A stretch of 5,549 nucleotides of DNA, taken from NCBI GenBank assembly GCA_946481625.1, contig CAMLOZ010000277.1:1-5549 (forward strand), given 5' to 3'. The stretch is from an uncultured Haloferula sp. (GTDB lineage: Bacteria > Verrucomicrobiota > Verrucomicrobiae > Verrucomicrobiales > Akkermansiaceae). Shown here in pieces: positions 1 to 4,524 of the stretch. Made by a program: the position numbers and the translations under genes. How positions within the stretch are numbered: position 1 is the stretch's first letter; every line of letters starts with the position of its first letter. The notes below the pieces were generated by a model. It was not told the DNA's origin, searched no databases, and worked only from the letters and a program-made list of their open reading frames with translations.

Positions 1-33
1 GGCGAGCAACGCTACTGGGTGCGCGTGTCCTGA
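1..33 (+). CDS. 3' end of an upstream gene (partial)
   Basis: The first frame reads GEQRYWVRVS and then a TGA stop at 31-33, so the window probably opens inside the last codons of a + strand gene. Ten residues are too few to assign a family. The stop lies 13 nt before the UdgX start, so the two genes may be co-transcribed. The frame used by UdgX is also open back to the window edge, so the tail is not proven to be coding. Confidence 0.35.
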   Translation, partial: GEQRYWVRVS

Positions 34-46
34 CCGAACGCGCGCC

Positions 47-664
47 ATGAGCAGGATCTCCCATGAACCAAGGGTCGTGCCGGAAGATGCCTCGCTCGGG
101 CAATTGCGCGATTTGGCGGCGGGATGCCGGAATTGTCCGCTGTGGAAGAATGCGACCCAGACGGTGTTCGGCGAGGGACCGCGCAAGGCGCGCTACATGA
201 TCGTGGGCGAGCAACCGGGCGACCGTGAGGATCGCGAGGGGCGTCCATTCGTCGGGCCTGCGGGCAGATTGCTCGACCGGGCCTTGGAAGAAGCCGGAAT
301 CGAGCGCGGGAAGGTCTGGGTGACGAACGCCGTGAAGCACTTCAAGTGGGTCCCGAAGGGCAAGGTGCGCCTGCACCAGAAGCCGTCCGCGGGCGAAATC
401 GAAGCCTGCAAGCCATGGCTGGAGGCCGAGCTCCGCCGGATCGCGCCGGAGGTGCTGATCGTGCTCGGAGCCACGGCCGCCCGTGCCTTGTTGGGACCGC
501 GCGTGCGCGTGACGGCGGATCGCGGGGTCTATGATGCGCCGGCCTTGGCGCCGCGCGTGGTCGTGACCGTTCATCCTTCGTCCCTTCTGAGATCGCGGGA
601 CGAGGCGTCGCGGGAGGCCGGGTATCGCGCGTTCGTGAAGGATCTCGCGCTTGCCGTCGATTGA
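47..664 (+). CDS. UdgX-family uracil-DNA glycosylase / uracil-DNA-binding protein
   Basis: This 205-residue protein belongs to the UdgX branch of the uracil-DNA glycosylase superfamily. UdgX removes uracil from DNA and stays covalently attached to the abasic site through a histidine. Seen here: Cys27 and Cys30 (CRNC) and Cys121, which fit an Fe-S cluster; motif A, GEQPGD at 54-59 followed by EGRPFVGPAG at 64-73; the loop KVRLH at 106-110, with His110 at the place of the covalent His of Mycobacterium smegmatis UdgX; and the C-terminal HPSSLLR at 176-182. His98 (VKHF) sits where family 4 enzymes have a cluster cysteine, as in other UdgX proteins. The canonical loop is KRRIH, so two residues differ. 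The length is typical of UdgX. The ATG at 47 lacks a clear Shine-Dalgarno sequence. The frame is open upstream, but the family N-terminus fits this start. DUF72 follows after 15 nt. Confidence 0.93.
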   Translation: MSRISHEPRVVPEDASLGQLRDLAAGCRNCPLWKNATQTVFGEGPRKARYMIVGEQPGDREDREGRPFVGPAGRLLDRALEEAGIERGKVWVTNAVKHFKWVPKGKVRLHQKPSAGEIEACKPWLEAELRRIAPEVLIVLGATAARALLGPRVRVTADRGVYDAPALAPRVVVTVHPSSLLRSRDEASREAGYRAFVKDLALAVD

Positions 665-679
665 ACCTCGCTTGAAGCC

Positions 680-1603
680 GTGAAGGGAGACATTCGCATC
701 GGGATCTCGGGATGGACCTATCCGCCGTGGCGGAAGAAGTTCTATCCGGAGGGGCTGCCGCAGAGCCGGGAACTCGAATATGCCTCGCGGGCGATGCGGT
801 CGATCGAGGTCAACGGTACCTTTTACTCGCTGCAGCGGGCATCGAGCATCCGGCGTTGGTACGACACGGTACCCGAGGACTTCGTGTTTTCGGTGAAGGG
901 CAGCCGCTACATCACGCACAACCGGCGTCTGAAGGAGGCGGCGGTGCCGTTGGCCAATTTCTTCGCATCGGGGCTGCTCGAATTGGGGGAGAAGCAGGGA
1001 CCCTTTCTGTGGCAATTACCGCCCAATTTCGTCTATGACCGGGAGCGGCTGGAGGGGTTCTTCAGGCTTTTGCCACGGAGCAGCGGGGAAGCGGCACGGC
1101 TTGCCAAACACCACGACGGGCGTTTGCCCGAGCGGGCCGTTCTCAAGCCTCGCGCCGACATCCGGTTCCGCCACGCGCTGGAAGTGCGGCACGCCTCTTT
1201 CGAAACGCCGGAGTTCATCGAGCTCCTCCGGAAGCACCGGATCGCGGTCGTCGTCGCGGATGCCGCGGCGAAGTGGCCGCTGATCGAGGATGTCACCGCG
1301 GACTTCCTCTACCTCCGGCTCCACGGCCATGACGAGCTTTACAGTAGCGGCTATACCGACAAGGCCCTTGGCGAATGGGAGAAGAAGATTCGCCGCTGGG
1401 CCGCCGGAGGAATGCCGCGCGAAGCAAGGCGGATTGGTCCGGCCTCCAGGGCGCGGAGGTCGGGGCGCGATGTTTTCGTGTATTTCGACAACGACGTGAA
1501 GGTCCGCGCCCCCTTCAACGCGATGGATCTCGCCGCGCGTTTCGGGATGAAGGCGCGTACACTGGAGGGGTACGAAGAAGCCGCGGTGGCCGCGGCTTCT
1601 TGA
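680..1603 (+). CDS. DUF72 (YecE-like) protein
   Basis: A 307-residue protein of the DUF72 family, which is predicted to adopt a TIM-barrel-like fold and whose biochemical role is not established. Hallmarks seen: GISGW at 8-12 followed by YPPW; EVNGTFY at 43-49; FSVKGSRYITH at 70-80; WQLPP at 111-115; EVRH at 168-171; VADAA at 192-196; YLRLHG at 211-216; and VYFDND at 267-272. Charged and aromatic residues conserved in the family (Glu43, Asn45, Glu168, Arg170, His171, Asp194, Arg213, His215, Asp270, Asn271) are all present, so the gene looks intact. The length is at the long end for the family. The start is GTG at 680, chosen because GISGW lies close to the N-terminus in the family; no strong ribosome binding site is visible. 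The C-terminal tail EEAAVAAAS is encoded by one arm and loop of a perfect hairpin. The 15-nt spacing from UdgX suggests one operon, but a functional link is only inferred. Confidence 0.93.
   Translation: MKGDIRIGISGWTYPPWRKKFYPEGLPQSRELEYASRAMRSIEVNGTFYSLQRASSIRRWYDTVPEDFVFSVKGSRYITHNRRLKEAAVPLANFFASGLLELGEKQGPFLWQLPPNFVYDRERLEGFFRLLPRSSGEAARLAKHHDGRLPERAVLKPRADIRFRHALEVRHASFETPEFIELLRKHRIAVVVADAAAKWPLIEDVTADFLYLRLHGHDELYSSGYTDKALGEWEKKIRRWAAGGMPREARRIGPASRARRSGRDVFVYFDNDVKVRAPFNAMDLAARFGMKARTLEGYEEAAVAAAS
1575..1601 (+). terminator. Perfect hairpin overlapping the DUF72 stop codon
   Basis: The arms 1575-1586 and 1590-1601 form a perfect 12-bp stem (AAGAAGCCGCGG and its complement) with a TGG loop. 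The hairpin covers the last eight-odd codons, and its final base is the first T of the TGA stop. The stem is GC-rich at the top and A/T-rich at the base, like the core of an intrinsic terminator, but no uridine tract follows. It may act with the second hairpin at 1615-1651 or protect the 3' end of the mRNA. Confidence 0.5.
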
Positions 1604-1614
1604 CGAGGGATGTA

Positions 1615-1656
1615 GCCGGCCTTGCGCTCATCCATCTTTGGCAAGGCCGGCGTTTT
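1615..1656 (+). terminator. Intrinsic terminator after DUF72
   Basis: The arms GCCGGCCTTGC (1615-1625) and GCAAGGCCGGC (1641-1651) form a perfect 11-bp stem with a 15-nt loop, followed by GTTTT at 1652-1656. It lies between the convergent ends of DUF72 (+) and the four-helix gene (-). The T-run is on the + strand only, so it mainly ends the UdgX-DUF72 transcript. The T-run is short, so termination may be partial. Confidence 0.7.
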
Positions 1657-1672
1657 CGCAACCCGGAAGGTG

Positions 1673-2110
1673 TCATTTGCTCTTCAGGCGTTTGAGCGTC
1701 GCGATGTGCTCGGTGAGGGACGGCAGCAAGCGTGTGCGGATGACGGTCTTGATCTCGTCCATCACGTCGGGGTTCCGTAGCGCTTCTTCGTATTCATTGA
1801 TGCCGTGTTCCTCGCCTTTTTCCAAGGCGGTGAGGGCGGCGGAGTCGCCGAAGACCTTGGCCGAGCCTTCGACGGCCTTGGCGAACTCGCCCCATGCACC
1901 GGAATCGGTGGCCGGTTCGGCACCCATTTCGGCGAGATGGTCGCGGAGGCGCGAGGCGCTGGCTTCATGGTCGAAGCGGATGTCTTCGAGGGTGCTGCGG
2001 GCGGGATCGGAGTCGAACTTCGCGATGGCCTGGGTGTAGGTTTCGATGGCGGAAAGTTCGCCGCGGAGAAGGCTGTTGCAGACGTCGATGCATTCGTGGG
2101 TCGCGTTCAT
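1673..2110 (-). CDS. PA2169-type four-helix-bundle protein (DUF2383, ferritin-like)
   Basis: A 145-residue, mostly helical soluble protein matching the PA2169/DUF2383 family of ferritin-like four-helix bundles. The family is widespread, often stress-associated, and of unknown chemistry. Helix 1 carries CNSLLRGELSAIETY (11-25), helix 2 RFDHEASASRLRDHL (45-59), helix 3 ALEKGEEHGINEYEEAL (95-111) and helix 4 LLPSLTEHIATLKRLK (128-143). Candidate metal ligands, by analogy with ferritins, are Glu18 or Glu23, His48/Glu49, Glu101/His102 and Glu134/His135. This is inference, because not all family members bind metal. The frame stays open far upstream, but the family N-terminus begins at the ATG chosen here (2108-2110). 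No Shine-Dalgarno sequence is visible. The gene is divergent from the DoxX-like gene, sharing a 256-nt intergenic region, and convergent with DUF72. Confidence 0.88.
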   Translation of the reverse strand: MNATHECIDVCNSLLRGELSAIETYTQAIAKFDSDPARSTLEDIRFDHEASASRLRDHLAEMGAEPATDSGAWGEFAKAVEGSAKVFGDSAALTALEKGEEHGINEYEEALRNPDVMDEIKTVIRTRLLPSLTEHIATLKRLKSK

Positions 2111-2366
2111 GGTATTGATAACTGAAGTGTCGTTCTTCCGCGCTGACGGGCGCGAAGATCCGGGTAGCAATCGGGGTGCCTCCGGAGAATGCTTGGAACG
2201 CCAATACCCCAGCGCCCGGATGGTGTGCAGGCTGCGCTGCGGGAACCGCAAAGTGCATGTTCTCCTGGGACGGCGGGGGTTGCGGAGGGGGACGGTGAAA
2301 ATATCCTGAAAACTGCGGAGGCCTGTGGTAAAGGGTCGAACCGAGATTCCTCGAAACCACATCATC
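2111..2366. other. Divergent intergenic region
   Basis: A 256-nt spacer between the four-helix gene (-) and the DoxX-like gene (+). Several frames are open across it, but none resembles a protein family. It must hold the promoters of both genes. A modest + strand promoter candidate lies at 2280-2307. The 7-nt sequence CAATACC just 5' of the - strand ATG is complementary to GGTATTG about 90 nt upstream in the same leader (plus-strand positions 2111-2117 and 2202-2208), so the leader could fold back on the start. That pairing could be chance. Confidence 0.4.
2280..2307 (+). promoter_or_regulatory. Possible sigma-70-type promoter of the DoxX-like gene
   Basis: TTGCGG (2280-2285) and TATCCT (2302-2307) are separated by 16 nt. 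The -35 box matches 3 of 6 consensus positions and the -10 box 4 of 6. A start near 2315 would give a leader of about 50 nt before the ATG at 2367. The evidence is weak, from consensus matching only. Confidence 0.3.
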
Positions 2367-2753
2367 ATGAAATACGTGCCGCATATCGTCGGAGCCCTGC
2401 TGGGGCTCCTGTTCATCTTCTCTTCCCTGGTTGTGCTCACCGGGAAAGCTCCTACCCCCGAGATTCCGAAAGACACCCCGCCCTTCCACTTCATGGCTGC
2501 CTTCGGTCCCACCGGCTACATGACCTTTGTCAAAGTGTGCGAGCTTCTGGGCGGTATCCTTACGGCCATTCCGAAGACCCGGAATTTCGGGCTCCTCCTC
2601 CTCGGGCCGATCATCGTCAACATCCTGGCGTTTCACCAGTTCGTGGCGAAGGACCTCTTCGCGAAGCCGGATCCCATGCTGTACGGAATCTCGATTGCCG
2701 CACTGTATTTGCTGTGGGCGGGACGCCGCAATTTTGCGGCTTTGAGAAACTGA
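2367..2753 (+). CDS. DoxX-like family membrane protein
   Basis: A 128-residue integral membrane protein with four predicted helices and the layout of the DoxX-like family: helix 1 about residues 5-25 (GALLGLLFIFSSLVVL), helix 2 about 38-64 (containing FVKVCELLGGIL), helix 3 about 70-92 (GLLLLGPIIVNILAFHQFV) and helix 4 about 101-118. The polar segment FVKVCELLGG inside helix 2 and the HQF near the end of helix 3 are typical of the family. DoxX-like proteins are small inner-membrane proteins with roles proposed in redox and envelope stress. The exact function here is unknown. The frame is open to 2325, but the ATG at 2367 places helix 1 directly at the N-terminus as usual. No Shine-Dalgarno sequence precedes it. 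The DUF1328 gene follows 86 nt downstream on the same strand. Confidence 0.85.
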   Translation: MKYVPHIVGALLGLLFIFSSLVVLTGKAPTPEIPKDTPPFHFMAAFGPTGYMTFVKVCELLGGILTAIPKTRNFGLLLLGPIIVNILAFHQFVAKDLFAKPDPMLYGISIAALYLLWAGRRNFAALRN

Positions 2754-2787
2754 GAGCCACAGGGTTCCGCATCCGAAGCCGGGGCAT

Positions 2788-2803
2788 TTGGTATCCAATC
2801 TGC
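2788..2803 (+). promoter_or_regulatory. Weak sigma-54-like -24/-12 match before DUF1328
   Basis: TTGG (2788-2791) and TGC (2801-2803) give the GG-N10-GC spacing of sigma-54 promoters, 37 nt upstream of the DUF1328 start. The inner bases differ from the usual consensus, and this minimal pattern arises often by chance. No good sigma-70 pair was seen in the same 86-nt gap. Confidence 0.15.
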
Positions 2804-2839
2804 GAAAGAGAAAGTGGGTAGAACAAACCCCATAAAACC

Positions 2840-3004
2840 ATGCTCCATTGGACCCTTGTATTCCTTGTAATCGCGTTGATCGCAGGCTTCCTAGGCTTCG
2901 GTAGCCTTTCCGGGGCTGCCGCGACCATCGCGCAAGTGCTGTTCGTCTTGTTCCTGATCGTGTGGGTCGCCAGCCTGATCATGGGCCGCGGCCGCCGGGT
3001 GTAG
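2840..3004 (+). CDS. DUF1328 (YtjA-like) small membrane protein
   Basis: A 54-residue protein that starts MLHWTLVFLVIALIAGFLGF and ends MGRGRRV. It closely follows the DUF1328/YtjA family (E. coli YtjA has 53 residues, starts MFRWGIIFLVIALIA and ends MGRKRP). Two transmembrane helices are predicted, about residues 4-22 and 29-48. They are joined by the Gly/Ala-rich turn GSLSGAAATIAQ, with a basic C-terminal tail. The family is common in Gram-negative bacteria; its function is unknown, and members are often found among stress-response genes. The neighbours here, DoxX-like and PA2169-type genes, fit that. The ATG at 2840 follows an A-rich leader (ATAAAACC) without a Shine-Dalgarno sequence. The gene ends at TAG and a strong terminator lies 31 nt downstream. 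Confidence 0.93.
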   Translation: MLHWTLVFLVIALIAGFLGFGSLSGAAATIAQVLFVLFLIVWVASLIMGRGRRV

Positions 3005-3035
3005 GGCGACGACACGAGGACGGTAACCCCGCCAC

Positions 3036-3092
3036 GGGGGACTCGCGGCAATTGGAAATCAATTGTCCGCAAGTCCCCCTTCGTTGTGTTTG
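3036..3092 (+). terminator. Intrinsic terminator after DUF1328
   Basis: The left arm 3036-3054 (GGGGGACTCGCGGCAATTG) pairs with the right arm 3060-3079 across the 5-nt loop GAAAT, with one mismatch and one bulged base, giving a stem of roughly 18 bp. A T-rich stretch (TTCGTTGTGTTT) follows at 3080-3091. It ends the DoxX/DUF1328 transcript and separates it from the next gene, which must therefore have its own promoter within about 80 nt. Confidence 0.78.
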
Positions 3093-3162
3093 AAGCCGGG
3101 AATTGCGGTACGAGGTGGGGAGAGAGGTGGCGGCATGGCACATGGCGTGCGAATGTAGTCTC

Positions 3163-3414
3163 ATGGAAAGCGTGCCCGTCACGAAGATCGAATTTTTCGG
3201 TGGCCCCGAAGACGGGAGGGTTTTGGACGCCGAGGCATTCCTTGAACTCACCGAGTCGACTCTAGGGGAAGACTCGGAGAAGATTCCGATGCTTGTGCAG
3301 GAGGATGCCCCGCGCGGGGCAGAGCGGGGCGACTTCCATCTCATCGGCCTCTACGTCGCGAAGGAGACCGTCGGCTCGACGCTGCGGTACCACTGGTCGG
3401 CCCTCCCTGCGTGA
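3163..3414 (+). CDS. Hypothetical protein with an N-terminal FFGGPEDG motif
   Basis: An 83-residue, acidic, soluble protein with no signal peptide or membrane helix. Near the N-terminus it has KIEFFGGPEDGRVLDAE (8-24), a pattern seen at the start of many short uncharacterised bacterial proteins (consensus like EFxGGPxDG). It ends with a second strand-rich segment, HLIGLYVAKETVGSTLRYHW (59-78). I do not recognise a function. The frame is open upstream, with alternative starts at 3142 (ATG) and 3103 (TTG). The ATG at 3163 is preferred because the FGGPxDG motif lies within the first 20 residues in such proteins. No start has a good ribosome binding site; a purine-rich run (GAGAGAGGTGG) lies about 12-20 nt before 3142. 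It follows a terminator, so it is probably monocistronic. Confidence 0.6.
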   Translation: MESVPVTKIEFFGGPEDGRVLDAEAFLELTESTLGEDSEKIPMLVQEDAPRGAERGDFHLIGLYVAKETVGSTLRYHWSALPA

Positions 3415-3497
3415 CCATGAACGAGAAACCCCGTGCAGAAGTCCGAGGATCGGTTGCATACCGCATTGTGTGGCATTCCGCGGGAATCCCCCGATAG

Positions 3498-3528
3498 AAA
3501 AAAACCCGCGGCCCTTTCGGACCGCGGG
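3498..3528 (-). terminator. Intrinsic terminator, - strand
   Basis: The arms 3505-3514 and 3519-3528 form a 10-bp GC-rich stem with one C/A mismatch and the loop TTTC. On the - strand the hairpin is followed directly by seven T (the A-run at 3498-3504). It is oriented to stop transcription coming from the tRNA-Arg gene. On the + strand no T-run follows, so it is not a terminator for the hypothetical gene. Confidence 0.85.
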
Positions 3529-3719
3529 CGCGATGCGACTACCATTCCGTGCAGCGAATCACGGATTACCATGAAATCGGGCCTGCCGCGGTCTCCTCAA
3601 CTGCGGCCTGCCACCAGTTGTCACGCACCACGTGCTAAAATCGTCCTGTTAGGGAGAAGTTGCAAGGCGGGGCCAGGTGGGATTTCTACGTGGCCCGGAA
3701 GTGACCGTTCAGGAGGCTG

Positions 3720-3790
3720 TCGGCGCACCCGACAGGATTCAGGGCCGCTCGCTCCATCCGGGGCGCGTCCTCCGGACCGTCCAGAAGGGG
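3720..3790 (-). pseudogene. Degenerate partial copy of the tRNA-Arg 3' half
   Basis: Positions 3720-3740 match the T-arm, acceptor and CCA end of the intact tRNA (3793-3813) at 18 of 21 bases. Positions 3775-3790 resemble its anticodon-loop and variable region (GGACGGTC identical, CCTTCT present), with about 4 nt missing. The two blocks are in the same order as in the tRNA but separated by an extra 26 nt. No 5' half (D arm, 5' acceptor strand) is visible, so it cannot form a tRNA. It could be a decayed tandem duplicate or a repeat left by integration at the tRNA 3' end. The first block is solid; the second is weaker. Confidence 0.5.
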
Positions 3791-3793
3791 TGT

Positions 3794-3870
3794 TGGCACA
3801 CCCGACTGGATTCGAACCAGTGACCGTCCGCTTAGAAGGCGGATGCTCTATCCAACTGAGCTACGGGTGC
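3794..3870 (-). tRNA. tRNA-Arg (anticodon UCU)
   Basis: On the - strand this 77-nt sequence folds into a complete cloverleaf. The 5' acceptor strand is GCACCCG. The D arm is GCTC-AGTTGGAT-AGAGC. The anticodon arm is TCCGC-CTTCTAA-GCGGA, giving anticodon TCT, which reads AGA/AGG. The variable region is CGGTC, the T arm is ACTGG-TTCGAAT-CCAGT, the 3' acceptor strand is CGGGTGT, and discriminator G and CCA are encoded (3797-3794). The first acceptor pair is G-U. TTCGAAT and the GTAGCTCAGTTGG opening are typical of bacterial tRNA-Arg. Confidence 0.97.
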
Positions 3871-3889
3871 TTTTTGTTTTGCCGGGGGA

Positions 3890-3918
3890 GGTCTAGCGGC
3901 TTCCGGGCTGGAAGTCAA
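3890..3918 (-). promoter_or_regulatory. Promoter of the tRNA-Arg gene
   Basis: On the - strand, TTGACT (3918-3913) and TAGACC (3895-3890) are separated by exactly 17 nt. This is a near-consensus -35 box with an acceptable -10 box. The predicted start near 3883 leaves a leader of about 13 nt before the mature tRNA 5' end at 3870, as expected for a tRNA operon. Confidence 0.65.
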
Positions 3919-3921
3919 AAC

Positions 3922-3947
3922 GGGATCGAGCGTGCAGAGGGATCGAG
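3922..3947. repeat. 9-nt direct repeat upstream of the tRNA promoter
   Basis: GGGATCGAG occurs at 3922-3930 and 3939-3947, a 17-nt period. The nearer copy is 4 bp from the -35 box of the tRNA promoter, on its upstream side. It could be a regulator site, or a chance repeat in GC-rich DNA. Confidence 0.3.
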
Positions 3948-4068
3948 GGCGGACGGGGCGCTTGCTAACGTTACTTCCGCGGGCTGGCAGGTCGCGCCCC
4001 CCCGGTGGAGGAAATCTTCCCGCCCTTTGCACTGGTGGCGGGGGCTAGGCTCTGGTCTGCTGGATTTC

Positions 4069-4524
4069 ATGGAATCCCTGCCGCCGGCGTATCAGGCGAA
4101 CGAAGATGCCGAACAACTGAAGTTGCTCGGCGTGTTTCATTATGTCTTCGCCGGTTTCATGACCTTGGGGGCGTTCCTGATGGGGGCTTACTTCGCGTTC
4201 GCCGGATTCATGGTGACGGAGATTATTAAGTCGGTGCCGCCCTCGGCGGGGCCGCCGCCGCCGACGGGCGTCGGCTGGTTCTTCGGAGCCTTCGGGGCGG
4301 TGATGACCTTGGGAATCCTCGCGATCGCGGTGCTGCATTTCATGTGCGCGCGCTGGCTCGGGCAGCGCCGGAACCGCAGCTTCTGCTTCGTGGTGGCCTG
4401 CCTCTCCTGCTTCAATGTCCCCTTGGGCACGATCCTGGGCATCTTCACGATCCTGGTGCTGAATCGTCCGAGCGTGCAGGCCGGCTTCGACCGGCTGACG
4501 CCGGGGGCTTACTTGAACCGGTAG
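4069..4524 (+). CDS. Conserved membrane protein of unknown function, three helices
   Basis: A 151-residue integral membrane protein. A short N-terminal segment (DAEQLKLLGVFHYVFAG, 13-29) leads into a long helix 1 (about 22-50). A Pro-rich linker (55-66: VPPSAGPPPP) follows, then helix 2 (about 69-93). After the basic loop RWLGQRRNR (95-103) comes helix 3 (about 104-131), containing FCFVVACLSCFNVPLGTILGIFTI. The tail is LNRPSVQAGF (131-140). The combination of EQLKLL-hY, a basic turn and PLGTxLGxFTIxVLxRPSV is, as I recall it, recurrent in small membrane proteins of Verrucomicrobia and Planctomycetes with no known function. The frame is open far upstream through the tRNA antisense strand, so the start is the ATG at 4069, directly before the family-like segment. 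No Shine-Dalgarno sequence is visible. The stop lies 16 nt inside the convergent transpeptidase gene. Confidence 0.82.
   Translation: MESLPPAYQANEDAEQLKLLGVFHYVFAGFMTLGAFLMGAYFAFAGFMVTEIIKSVPPSAGPPPPTGVGWFFGAFGAVMTLGILAIAVLHFMCARWLGQRRNRSFCFVVACLSCFNVPLGTILGIFTILVLNRPSVQAGFDRLTPGAYLNR

Larger units (their letters stand above)
3415..3793. other. 379-nt region without a convincing gene
   Basis: Between the hypothetical gene and the tRNA no open frame resembles a protein family. On the - strand the region lies downstream of the tRNA-Arg promoter and ends in a clear intrinsic terminator at 3498-3528. About 265 nt beyond the tRNA may therefore be transcribed. It contains a degenerate tRNA-Arg fragment (3720-3790), a possible hairpin (GGGCCA and TGGCCC arms around 3673-3698), a small hairpin at 3544-3566, and a 21-codon - strand frame at 3566-3631. 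No known small RNA consensus (SRP, 6S, tmRNA, RNase P) was recognised. Confidence 0.5.

Noticed and set aside
2111..2512. N-terminal extension of the four-helix gene
   Set aside because: The frame is open, but the added sequence is Arg/Pro-rich, overlaps the DoxX-like gene, and lies outside the family domain, which begins at the ATG at 2110.
1965..2798. Long - strand open frame (277 codons) across the DoxX-like gene
   Set aside because: It is antisense to DoxX and out of frame with the four-helix gene. Its composition (rich in Arg, Pro, His, Gln) is typical of a GC-rich shadow frame, and it has no family resemblance.
3417..3497. 26-codon + strand frame starting ATGAACGAG after the hypothetical gene
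   Set aside because: It has no family resemblance and no ribosome binding site, and it stops just before the - strand terminator. Nothing supports coding.
3580..3612. GGCCTGCC repeated at 3580 and 3605
   Set aside because: Two 8-nt copies in GC-rich DNA are compatible with chance. There is no third copy and no array, so it is not CRISPR or a tandem repeat.
3966..3973. 8-bp palindrome TAACGTTA
   Set aside because: It is too short and isolated to call an operator without a second copy or a known regulator.
3433..4068. N-terminal extension of the three-helix membrane protein
   Set aside because: It would run through the antisense strand of tRNA-Arg and its promoter, and encodes low-complexity sequence unrelated to the family. 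The ATG at 4069 is the natural start.
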